Assembly (NCBI GenBank): GCA_003696625.1
Contig: RFGR01000090.1
Location: 1 to 32,196 of the forward strand
Source of the DNA: Planctomycetota bacterium
GTDB lineage: Bacteria; Planctomycetota; UBA1135
Length of the DNA: 32,196 nt
Direction of reading: 5' to 3'
The position numbers were made by a program, and so were the translations under genes. Every line of letters starts with the position of its first letter. Within the stretch, counting starts at the first letter, position 1. The notes beneath the pieces are model-generated. The model saw only the letters and a program-made list of their open reading frames with translations. It was not told the origin of the DNA and did not search any database. Below, piece by piece: positions 9,881-17,399 of this stretch.

Positions 9881-12874
9881 GTGACTCCCGACCGCCGACC
9901 GCCGACCGACTTCACCGCCCGCGCCGGCCTCGAGGGCTTCGAGATGCTGATGCCCTTCCGGATTCGGGAGGTGCTGCTGGTCTCGAGCCTGTACGACGCC
10001 TTCATTCTCCAGGAGGACGGCCAGTCCCTCGAGCCGCTGCTGAGCGACTACGGCGAACTCAACCTGCGCTACGCGCCGAGGCTGAAACGGGTCTCGACCG
10101 GCGAGGAGGCGATCGCCCTGCTCGAGGGTCATCACCGCTTCGACATGGTGATGATCACCCCTCAGCTCGGGGACCTCGACCCGCTCGCCTTCGCCGACGA
10201 GGTCAAGGAAAACTACGGGCCGCTGCCGGTGGTGCTGCTCGGCTACGACGGCGCCGTGCTGCAGGAGATCCTCGACCAGCGACCGCGCCACCCCTTCGAC
10301 TACGTTCTCCTCTGGTCGGGCGACAGCCGCCTGCTGGTCGGGGTGATCAAGCTGATCGAGGACCGGGTCAACGTCCTGCACGACTCGGCCCGGGTCGGGG
10401 TGCGGGCGGTCCTGCTGGTCGAGGACTCGATCAACTTCCTGTCCAGCTACCTGCCGCTGCTCTACACCGAGATCCTCGAGCAGTCGCAGCGGGTGATTTC
10501 GGAGGGAGTCAACCTGTCGCACAAGCTGCTGCGCCTGCGGGCGCGGCCGAAGGTGCTGCTGGCCCAGGACCTCGAGTCCGCCCTCCGCCTATACGAGGAG
10601 CATCGCGCGCGCCTGCTCGGCGTGATCACCGACGCCGGCCTGCCCCGGCGGCGCGGCGGCGAGGAGGTCCCCGAGGCCGGCTTCGAGCTGCTGCGTCGGG
10701 TGCGGGCTCTGGATCCGCTGATGCCGGTGCTGATGCAGAGTTCGAACACCGCCTTGGCCGGACCGGCCGAGGCGGCCGGCGCCGTCTTCGTCGACAAGAA
10801 CTCGCCCCGCCTCTACCAGCAGATGCGCGAGTTCATGCTCGAGAGCTTCGGCTTCGGACCCTTCGTCTTCCGGCTGCCGGACGGCACCGAGATCGCCCGC
10901 GCCGGCACCATCCGCGAAGTCGAGGAGAAGGTGCGCGAGGTGCCGGTCGAGTCGTTGGTCTATCACTCGCACCGGAACGACTTCTCGACCTGGATGCGGG
11001 CCCGAACCGAGTTCGCGCTGGCCGACCGGCTCGAGCCGCGGACGGTGGCCGACTTCGCCGGCGGCGAGGAGCTGCGCGAGTTCCTGGCCGGGGCCCTCAA
11101 TCAGGCCCGGCGCGACTTCCAACGCGGGGCGGTGGCCGACTTCGACCGCCACACCTTCGACGACACGGTCGGCTTCTCCCGGATCGGCCAGGGCTCGCTC
11201 GGCGGCAAGGCGCGGGGGCTCGCCTTCATCAACTACCTGCTCCACTACCAGCCGGTCTCGCCGCGGCACGGGGTCGAGGTCGAGGTCCCGCCGTCGGTGG
11301 TGATCACCACCGACCTGTTCGACCGCTTCATGGCCGAGAACGATCTCTACTCGATCGCCCTCGACCAAGAGACCCCGGACGAGCGGCTTCGCCGCCGCTT
11401 CCTCGCCGCCGAGCTGCCGCGTGAGCTGGTCGAGGACCTGCGCGCCCTGGTCCAGTTCTTCGCCGGTCCGCTGGCGGTGCGCTCCTCCAGCCTGCTCGAG
11501 GACTCGCACCTGCAGCCCTTCGCCGGCGTCTACGAGACCCTGATGCTGCCGAACACCGGCGGCGGGGTCGAGGAGCGCACCCGCGAGCTGTGCCGGGCGG
11601 TCAAGCTGGTCTACGCCAGCACCTTCGCCGCGCGCGCCCGCAGCTTCATCCGGGCCACGCCCTTCCTGCTCGAAGAGGAGAAGATGGCGGTGGTCATCCA
11701 ACGACTGTTCGGGCGCTGGCACGGCAGCCGCTTCTATCCGACCTTCGCCGGCGTCGCCCGCAGCCACAACTACTACCCGCACGGACCGGTCCGGCCCGAG
11801 GACGGGGTCGCCACCATCGGCCTCGGCCTCGGCAAGCTGGTCGTCGAGGGGGCCGGCGGCCTGCGCTTCTGCCCGCGCTACCCCCGCCACCTGCCCGACT
11901 TCTCCTCGGTCGAGGACATCCTCGAGAACGCCCAGCGCAGCTTCTACGCCCTCGACCTCCAGACCAGCACCGAGTTCGCCGAGGAGGTCGGGGCGCCGCA
12001 GCCGACCCGCTACGACATCGCCCAGGCCGATCAGGACGGCGTCCTGCCGCTGGTCGGCTCGGTCTACAGCCCCCAGGACGGCCGCATTTCCGACGGCGTC
12101 GCCCGTCCCGGGGTCCGGCTGGTCACCTTCGCCAGCATCCTCAAGCACGACCGCTTCCCGCTGCCGGCCCTGATCGACGAGCTTCTCCAGATCGGCTCCT
12201 GGGGGATGGGTGGACCGGTCGAGATCGAGTTCGCCGGCGACATGGAGGGCGGGCCGGACGCGCCCCGGCGGCTCGCCTTCCTGCAGATGCGGCCGATGGT
12301 CGTGGCCCACGAGCGGGTCCAGATCGACTTCGACCGCCTGCCCCCGGACGCCCTGCTCTGCTCCTGCGACCGCGCCCTCGGCAACGGCCGCAACCAGAGC
12401 ATCCGGGACGTCCTCCTGGTCGACCCGGCCGACTTCGACCGCGCCCGCAGCCGCGAGACGGCGGCCGCGATCGGCGAGCTGAACGCCCACCTGCAGGAGG
12501 AGGGCCGCCCCTACCTGCTGATCGGCCCCGGTCGCTGGGGCTCGAGCGACCCCTGGCTGGGCATCCCGGTGGAGTGGAGCCAGATCGCCGGCGCCCGGGT
12601 GGTGCTCGAGACCGGCTTCGAGGGCCTGCACGTCCAGCCCTCGGAGGGCAGCCACTTTTTCAACAACATGACCAGCTTCAGCGTCGGCTACTTCACCGTG
12701 AACCCCCACCTGGGCGAGGGCACGCTGGACCTGGACTGGCTCCGAGCCCGGCCGGCGGCCGCGGAACGCCCGAACGGGGTCCGCCTGATCCGCCTGGACG
12801 AGCCCCTGACGATCCTGATCGACGGCCGCTCGGCCCACGGGGCGATCGTCAAGCCGGGGGTGGCGCCGGGCTGA
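9881..12874 (+). CDS. Two receiver domains fused to a PEP/pyruvate-binding (PPDK-N) domain
   Basis: 997 residues. A degenerate receiver domain comes first (about 28-165): it lacks the phospho-Asp, having MITPQ in its place. A complete second receiver follows (about 175-320), with E181-D182, phospho-Asp D251 and K306. Next is a PPDK_N / PEP-synthase ATP-grasp domain (about 436-795), with the Gly-rich SLGGKARG, the RSSSLLED loop around residue 535, and a closing LQMRPMV. The final 200 residues are a family-specific domain with GPGRWGSSDPW and GSHFFNN (His925). The PEP-utilising His domain and TIM-barrel of real PPDK or PEP synthase are absent, so this is not a complete enzyme of that kind. The start is GTG 9881; the ATGs at residues 22 and 24 lie within conserved sequence. 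Similar proteins are known only as hypothetical. A phosphorylation-controlled phosphotransferase is a guess. Confidence 0.8.
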   Translation: MTPDRRPPTDFTARAGLEGFEMLMPFRIREVLLVSSLYDAFILQEDGQSLEPLLSDYGELNLRYAPRLKRVSTGEEAIALLEGHHRFDMVMITPQLGDLDPLAFADEVKENYGPLPVVLLGYDGAVLQEILDQRPRHPFDYVLLWSGDSRLLVGVIKLIEDRVNVLHDSARVGVRAVLLVEDSINFLSSYLPLLYTEILEQSQRVISEGVNLSHKLLRLRARPKVLLAQDLESALRLYEEHRARLLGVITDAGLPRRRGGEEVPEAGFELLRRVRALDPLMPVLMQSSNTALAGPAEAAGAVFVDKNSPRLYQQMREFMLESFGFGPFVFRLPDGTEIARAGTIREVEEKVREVPVESLVYHSHRNDFSTWMRARTEFALADRLEPRTVADFAGGEELREFLAGALNQARRDFQRGAVADFDRHTFDDTVGFSRIGQGSLGGKARGLAFINYLLHYQPVSPRHGVEVEVPPSVVITTDLFDRFMAENDLYSIALDQETPDERLRRRFLAAELPRELVEDLRALVQFFAGPLAVRSSSLLEDSHLQPFAGVYETLMLPNTGGGVEERTRELCRAVKLVYASTFAARARSFIRATPFLLEEEKMAVVIQRLFGRWHGSRFYPTFAGVARSHNYYPHGPVRPEDGVATIGLGLGKLVVEGAGGLRFCPRYPRHLPDFSSVEDILENAQRSFYALDLQTSTEFAEEVGAPQPTRYDIAQADQDGVLPLVGSVYSPQDGRISDGVARPGVRLVTFASILKHDRFPLPALIDELLQIGSWGMGGPVEIEFAGDMEGGPDAPRRLAFLQMRPMVVAHERVQIDFDRLPPDALLCSCDRALGNGRNQSIRDVLLVDPADFDRARSRETAAAIGELNAHLQEEGRPYLLIGPGRWGSSDPWLGIPVEWSQIAGARVVLETGFEGLHVQPSEGSHFFNNMTSFSVGYFTVNPHLGEGTLDLDWLRARPAAAERPNGVRLIRLDEPLTILIDGRSAHGAIVKPGVAPG

Positions 12875-12882
12875 GACGGGGA

Positions 12883-12910
12883 TTGCGGACCACCCCGGCG
12901 GGGGTATACT
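12883..12910 (+). promoter_or_regulatory. Promoter of tRNA-Asn
   Basis: TTGCGG (12883-12888), a 16-nt spacer and TATACT (12905-12910). The tRNA begins 10 nt after the -10 box. Confidence 0.7.
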
Positions 12911-12920
12911 TTCCCCCCCT

Positions 12921-12996
12921 TCCCCGATAGCTCAGTTGGTAGAGCAGCTGACTGTTAATCAGCTTGTCGTAGGTTCGAGTCCTGCTCGGGGAGCCA
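12921..12996 (+). tRNA. tRNA-Asn (GUU), CCA encoded
   Basis: A 76-nt cloverleaf. The acceptor stem pairs TCCCCGA with TCGGGGA, followed by discriminator G and an encoded CCA. The anticodon arm GCTGA-CTGTTAA-TCAGC places GTT as the anticodon, which reads AAY for asparagine. D-loop GCTCAGTTGGTAGAGC and T-arm GGTTCGAGTCC are canonical. It has its own promoter and is followed 8 nt later by a terminator, so it is monocistronic. Confidence 0.97.
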
Positions 12997-13004
12997 GAAC
13001 CCGG

Positions 13005-13038
13005 AAGGCCGCCGGAGCGATCCGGCGGCCTTCTTCTT
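13005..13038 (+). terminator. Rho-independent terminator of tRNA-Asn
   Basis: A perfect 12-bp stem (13005-13016 and 13021-13032) closed by a GCGA tetraloop, then CTTCTT. Strong. Confidence 0.88.
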
Positions 13039-13355
13039 GGGGGCGGCCGGGCAGCGCGCGGAAGTGGCGGCTTGGTGGTGGGTTACGGGCGGTTGGCGCC
13101 AGGGGTGGGCGAGAGTGTGCCGTGGCCGTCCGGCCGGAGGCTCGCCGGCGCCACCGGACCCGGTCGCGGGTCGGGCGGGGAGATTCTGCGGCGCCCTCCT
13201 CGGAACGAATCCGGTCGGTCAGGCTCCACCGACAGCGCCGGATCGATTGGAGGGGATCCCGTCGGGCGGAAGGACCAACCAAGGACCGGCCGCCGGATCG
13301 CTCCAGCGGCCAGTAGGGTTCCCGCGCCGGCCGGACCGGCACCGGGATCGGTGGC
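13039..13355. other. 317-nt stretch with no gene recognised
   Basis: Lies between the tRNA-Asn terminator and the 3' end of the RRM gene. It is GC-rich, with a T/G-rich patch at about 13060-13100. Open frames on both strands have no recognisable motif, no start signal and no neighbour-like spacing. A minus-strand frame running through the tRNA gives the usual artefact ending in GLEPTTS. No convincing terminator for the RRM gene was found. An unrecognised small RNA cannot be excluded. Confidence 0.5.
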
Positions 13356-13622
13356 TCACCAGCGGCCGCCGCCGCCGCGCTGTTCGCGAGGCCTGGCTTC
13401 GTTGACCTTGAGGTCGCGGCCGTCGAGGTTGTGGCCGTTCAGGGCGCTGACGGCGGCCCGGCCCTCCGAGTCCGACATCTCCACGAAGCCGAAGCCGCGC
13501 GGCCGACCGGTCTCGCGATCCAGGATGACCTTGGCGGACTGCACGTTCCCGTGCGCCCCGAAGAGGTTGCGGAGTTCGTCGTCGCCGACGCTGAAAGGGA
13601 GGTTCCCTACGTAGATGTTCAT
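13356..13622 (-). CDS. Small RRM-domain RNA-binding protein
   Basis: 88 residues, a single RNA-recognition motif. RNP2 is IYVGNL (residues 3-8) and RNP1 is RGFGFVEM (42-49), with the aromatic residues that stack on bases. A short Arg/Gly-rich tail (QRGGGGRW) follows. Such proteins are common in cyanobacteria and many other bacteria and often respond to cold, binding single-stranded RNA. The start at 13622 is chosen because the RRM fold begins at MNIYVGN; a second ATG four codons upstream is possible. No clear Shine-Dalgarno. The 5' region upstream is long and less GC-rich than its surroundings, suggesting a leader that may regulate translation. Confidence 0.93.
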   Translation of the reverse strand: MNIYVGNLPFSVGDDELRNLFGAHGNVQSAKVILDRETGRPRGFGFVEMSDSEGRAAVSALNGHNLDGRDLKVNEARPREQRGGGGRW

Positions 13623-13965
13623 CGTCTCTACCATTCCCGAGGTGTTGTTGAATGCCAGCAGAAAACGTTCTCGGGAGGGTTCTCGTCGGCGCGCTGCGAT
13701 CCAGAGAGTTGGCTCGAGCGAATCAAGTAAGCCACTGTAGGACCGAACGGGCCCCGGTTCGAGGATCCTCGTCGGAATCTCCCGCGAGTACCCGGAATGC
13801 GGCCCTCGGCGGGGCCGCCGGGGGGGCCGCGGCCTCGGGGAGCAGCCACCGCTCGGCAACCCTCCGGCTGGGCCGAGTCGGCCCAGTGAGGATCGGCGGA
13901 AACCGCCCGGGTTTCTCCCTGACGCGGAGCCTCCAAAGGCCGTAGATCATCGGCCCCCCCGTGTC
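13623..13965. other. 343-nt divergent intergenic region between RRM gene and M28 peptidase
   Basis: No gene recognised. About the first 120 nt are relatively AT-rich and probably form the leader of the RRM gene; a TACAGT on the minus strand (13739-13734) is a possible -10 box. It also holds the 19-nt palindrome at 13868-13886. No clear promoter for the M28 gene was found. Confidence 0.5.
13868..13886. promoter_or_regulatory. 19-nt perfect palindrome, possible operator
   Basis: CTGGGCCGA, one central base, TCGGCCCAG, between divergent genes. It could be a regulator site or a hairpin. No T tract follows on either strand. Confidence 0.3.
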
Positions 13966-15426
13966 ATGAAGACTCCCCACCTCCCGTTCCTCCTCCTCGG
14001 CCTCCTGGCCGCGGCCCCGCGCCCCGCCCCGGCCCAGGGCGCGCCGCCGCTCCAGGCGGCCCTCGCCACCGTGGACGCCGGCGAGATCCGGTCCGACCTC
14101 GAATTCATCGCCGCCGACGAGCTGCGTGGGCGGGACACCGTCTCCCGCGGGCAGCGCATCGCCGCCCGCTACCTCCGGGCCCGCCTTCAGCGGCTGGGTT
14201 TCCGCCCGGGTGCCGGGGATCGCTACCTCTACGAGTACCCGCTCGAGTCCCGAACCCTCGATCCGGCCTCCCTCGGCGCCACCTTGGCGCGGGGCGGCCA
14301 GGAGCGCGAACTGGTCCACGGCCGCGACTATCAGGTGGTCGGCGGCTGGGCGGTCACCGACCTCGACACCGAGGGCGGGGTGGTCTTCGGCGGCGCCGGC
14401 GAGCGGGAGGATCTCCAGGCCGGCGAACCGGCCGGCAACTGGCTGCTGGTCCGCTGGTCCGGCCAGAACCTCTGGCGGCTGGCCTGGCCGGCCCGGCGGG
14501 CGGGCGCCGTCGGCCTGCTCCTGGCCACCGATCCGGCGGCGGAATCCGAGCCGGTCCTGGAGCATTTCGCCGGCGCCGGCGGTCTCGGCGACCCCCGGGT
14601 GAGCTGGCCGGCCTCGACCCAAGGCGGGCAGCGCCGGTCGCCCTTCCCGGTCCTCGCGCTGAGCGACGAGCTGGCGGCGGAACTGCTCGCCGGCGACCCC
14701 GCCCCCGGCGCCGCGCTCGACGCCCACCTGCACGAGCGGCGCGCTGCCGTCGTCGAGCCGGTCGCGGCCGAGGACGTCTGCGGCCTCTGGCCCGGCCGTG
14801 ACCCGGCGTTGCGGAACGAGGTCATCCTGCTGTCGGCCCACTACGACCACGTCGGCGCCAGCGGGAAGACGATCTACAACGGCGCCGACGACAACGGCTC
14901 GGGCACCTGCGGCCTGCTGGCCGTGGCCGAGGCGCTGGCCGCCTACGGGCCGATGCGGCGCTCGGTGCTGCTGATCTGGGTCTCCGGCGAGGAGAAGGGG
15001 TTGTGGGGTTCGCGCGCCTGGGCCGAGCAGCCGCTGCTGCCCGAGGGCATGCGGCCGGTGGCCGACATCAACATCGACATGATCGGCCGGAACGCCCCGG
15101 AAACCTTGTTCGTGACCCCCAGCCCCGAGCACGACCAGTACAACCGGCTGACCGAGGTCGTGCAGCGCTGCGCCGCGCTCGAGGGCTTCCCCGCCCTCGG
15201 CAGCGCCGACGAATACTGGGGCCGCTCGGACCACGCCATGTTCGCCCGCCTCGGCATCCCGGTCTGCTTCCTCTTCGCCGGCGAGCACGAGGACTACCAC
15301 CGGCCGACCGACACCGCCGACAAGATCGACTACGACAAGATCCGGCGGGTCGTGCGCACGGTGGTGCGGACCCTGGACGCCCTCCAGGAGGACGACCTGA
15401 GTTTGGCGCCGGCGGCGGGCGACTAG
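13966..15426 (+). CDS. Secreted M28-family zinc aminopeptidase
   Basis: 486 residues. Signal peptide (residues 1-23) with likely cleavage APA|Q, leaving Gln at the mature N-terminus. The catalytic domain has all five M28 zinc positions: H292 with D294 (HYD), D309 bridging (GADDNGSG), E343 with the base E342 (GEEKG), D371 (NIDMIGR) and H445 (DYHRPTDT). An inserted PA-like domain of about 150 residues precedes the catalytic half. Two-zinc exopeptidases of this kind remove N-terminal residues from peptides outside the cytoplasmic membrane. It converges on the S15-type gene and shares a CTAG as stop with it. Substrate preference is not readable. Confidence 0.93.
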   Translation: MKTPHLPFLLLGLLAAAPRPAPAQGAPPLQAALATVDAGEIRSDLEFIAADELRGRDTVSRGQRIAARYLRARLQRLGFRPGAGDRYLYEYPLESRTLDPASLGATLARGGQERELVHGRDYQVVGGWAVTDLDTEGGVVFGGAGEREDLQAGEPAGNWLLVRWSGQNLWRLAWPARRAGAVGLLLATDPAAESEPVLEHFAGAGGLGDPRVSWPASTQGGQRRSPFPVLALSDELAAELLAGDPAPGAALDAHLHERRAAVVEPVAAEDVCGLWPGRDPALRNEVILLSAHYDHVGASGKTIYNGADDNGSGTCGLLAVAEALAAYGPMRRSVLLIWVSGEEKGLWGSRAWAEQPLLPEGMRPVADINIDMIGRNAPETLFVTPSPEHDQYNRLTEVVQRCAALEGFPALGSADEYWGRSDHAMFARLGIPVCFLFAGEHEDYHRPTDTADKIDYDKIRRVVRTVVRTLDALQEDDLSLAPAAGD

Positions 15427-17264
15427 CCGCCGGCGGTGGCGCGCTCGTAGGCGGCGCGGCCGCCGACCACGGGCAGCTCGAGTCGGGTGCCGTCGAGGTC
15501 GATCGTCAGCCGCGTGCCCGGCCGCGGCCAGAGGGTGAAGTCGCGGTCGCTCGAGAAGATCATCAGGCCCAGGTGCCGGCCGGCCGGGATGATCTGGTCG
15601 TCCGGTTCGAGGTCGAACTCCAGTTCGACGAACTCGCCCTTGGCGAGCGGCTCGCTCTCGCGCCAGGAGGCGTGGTTCTGGGGATCGGCCCAACCGCGGG
15701 TGACGACGTTGTCGTGGACGCCGGCGCCCTCCTCCCAAGGCAGGGCGACCAGCCAGACCGAGAGGTTGGCGGCCGGAGCATCGGCGGCCAGGCGGATGCG
15801 CAGGCGCGGGGTGCCGGAGATGTGCAGCGGCTCCCGCAACTCGTCGCCGGCGTAGAGCAGACGGTGGCGCGAGCGTTCGGCCTCGGCCAGCTCGGCCCCG
15901 GACCGGCGCACGTCGTCGACCAGGGTCTCGGTGCCCTGCGGCCCGCCGGCCGGCGCCGGCACCAGCGTGCCCCAGCCGGCGCCGCCGGCGCCCGGGAAGA
16001 GACGGACCGGAGCCGAATCGGGATTGGGGAAGTCGGCGTAGGGAGTCGGCTCCGTGCGCGGGCTCCCCTCGCGCTGGATCCAGACCGGCGGCAACTCCTC
16101 GACCCCGTTCTCGATTCCGTAGAGCCAGCGGCTGAACCACCGGTTCTGCATCTCCAGCGGCGGCGGTCCCCCGTGGCCGCCCTGGTGGAGATAGGCCATG
16201 ACCGGCAGCCCGCGGCGCCGGAGTTCCTGGTAGACCACCAGGCTGTGGCTGGGCATCACGTTCCAGTCGTCGAGGCCGTGCGAGATCAGGACCGCGGCCC
16301 GGACTCCGTCGAGCCGGGCCCGGTAGTTGCGGGCGTGCCAGAAGTCGTTGTAGTCGCCGCTCCGCCGGTCCTGCCGCCGGCGCAGGATCTCGTCCCGGAC
16401 GGTCCGGTTGCAGTGCCGCCGCCGCTGCGGGTCGCCGCTGTTGATGAAGTCGTAGAGAACGTCGATGTCCTCGCCCAGATAGCCGCCGGGATGGCGGACC
16501 AGGCCGTTGGCGCGGTAGTAGTGGTAGTAGGAGGTGTTCGGGGCGTCGGGAATGATCGCCGCCAGCCCCTCGACGCCGGTGACCGCCGCGGCCAGGGCGA
16601 GGGTGCCGTTGTAGGAGGTGCCGATCATCCCCACCTTGCCGGTGCACCAGTCGGCGACCACCACCTCGCCGCCGGTCGGCTCGCTGTAGCCCAGGGCGCG
16701 GCCGTTCAGCCAGTCGACGACCGCCTTCGGCGCCAGCTCCTCGTTCTCGCCGCCGACCGTCGGACAGCCCTGCGACAGCCCCGTGCCCGGAGAGGAGGAG
16801 TGGACCACGGCGAAGCCGCGTGGCACCCAGGTCCGGACCAGCGAGTTCGAGATCGGCCCCCGCCGCCGGCGAAAGGGGATGCTCGGCGCCTGGTCCCGCT
16901 CGGGCGGCTCGGCGCCCAGCTCCTGCTCCGGATCCCAGAAGAAGCCGTCGCCGGCGGCGACGCCGGCGAAGTAGGGGCTGGATTCGTAGATCGCCGCCAC
17001 CTTCAAACCGTCGGCGCCGGTCTGGCCCGGCCGGGTCACGTCGACGTGGACGCGGTCGAGACGACCGTCGCCGTCGGAGTCGAACTCGGTCTCCACCCAG
17101 AGGTCCTCCCGAATCCAGCCGGCCGGGTCGCGGAAGGCCTCGACCACCTGGGCCATGCCGTCGGCGAAGACCGGGCCGACCGGGGCGCCGGCCTGGGCGC
17201 GGGCCGAAGCGGCGGTCGCGGGGAGAGCGAGGAGGAACAGCGGGAGGCGGGAGGTGCGAGGCAT
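15423..17264 (-). CDS. Secreted Xaa-Pro dipeptidyl-peptidase-like (S15/CocE family) hydrolase
   Basis: 613 residues. Signal peptide (1-23) with likely cleavage ARA|Q. An alpha/beta-hydrolase domain carries the nucleophile S217 in GTSYNG, the acid at D332 or D333 in HGLDDWN and H364 in GGHGG. A C-terminal jelly-roll (about residues 400-613), as in PepX and CocE, ends with LELPVVGGRAAYERAT. A DSDGDGRLD stretch near residue 62 resembles a calcium-binding loop. PepX removes N-terminal Xaa-Pro dipeptides; CocE cleaves esters; the early FDSDGDG motif and long N-terminus favour the PepX-like branch. The start is ATG 17264, which opens the signal peptide; the frame is open upstream but without homology. 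A TACTCT lies 18 nt upstream. Convergent with the M28 gene. Confidence 0.88.
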   Translation of the reverse strand: MPRTSRLPLFLLALPATAASARAQAGAPVGPVFADGMAQVVEAFRDPAGWIREDLWVETEFDSDGDGRLDRVHVDVTRPGQTGADGLKVAAIYESSPYFAGVAAGDGFFWDPEQELGAEPPERDQAPSIPFRRRRGPISNSLVRTWVPRGFAVVHSSSPGTGLSQGCPTVGGENEELAPKAVVDWLNGRALGYSEPTGGEVVVADWCTGKVGMIGTSYNGTLALAAAVTGVEGLAAIIPDAPNTSYYHYYRANGLVRHPGGYLGEDIDVLYDFINSGDPQRRRHCNRTVRDEILRRRQDRRSGDYNDFWHARNYRARLDGVRAAVLISHGLDDWNVMPSHSLVVYQELRRRGLPVMAYLHQGGHGGPPPLEMQNRWFSRWLYGIENGVEELPPVWIQREGSPRTEPTPYADFPNPDSAPVRLFPGAGGAGWGTLVPAPAGGPQGTETLVDDVRRSGAELAEAERSRHRLLYAGDELREPLHISGTPRLRIRLAADAPAANLSVWLVALPWEEGAGVHDNVVTRGWADPQNHASWRESEPLAKGEFVELEFDLEPDDQIIPAGRHLGLMIFSSDRDFTLWPRPGTRLTIDLDGTRLELPVVGGRAAYERATAGG

Positions 17265-17282
17265 GGCTGCCGGGGTCGGCCG

Positions 17283-17288
17283 AGAGTA
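17283..17288 (-). promoter_or_regulatory. Candidate -10 box of the S15-type gene
   Basis: TACTCT on the minus strand, 18 nt before the ATG at 17264, giving a leader of about 10 nt. No -35 found. Confidence 0.35.
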
Positions 17289-17313
17289 GCGGCGCGAATC
17301 CGGTTCGACTCGG

Positions 17314-17325
17314 GGCAAGCTTGCC
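17314..17325. promoter_or_regulatory. 12-nt palindrome between divergent secreted-protein genes
   Basis: GGCAAGCTTGCC, perfect and unspaced, in the 135-nt region between the S15-type gene and the unknown secreted protein. It could be an operator for both. Confidence 0.25.
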
Positions 17326-17387
17326 GCCGCCGCGGCCCACCCGCCCGGGGACCGGGAATCGAACCTGGGGATGGCCGCGGTTGCCGC

Positions 17388-17393
17388 TAGAAC
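17388..17393 (+). promoter_or_regulatory. Candidate -10 box of the unknown secreted protein gene
   Basis: TAGAAC preceded by C, 6 nt before the ATG at 17400. It lacks the final T of TANNNT. No Shine-Dalgarno is present. Confidence 0.4.
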
Positions 17394-17399
17394 CTCCGC

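Noticed and set aside
12959-13342. Minus-strand frame across tRNA-Asn ending in GLEPTTS
   Set aside because: The familiar artefact of translating the antisense of a tRNA T-arm and acceptor; no gene.
13723-17340. Very long minus-strand frame (about 1200 codons)
   Set aside because: A shadow frame of the S15-type and M28 genes; the real gene on that strand is 15423-17264 in another frame.
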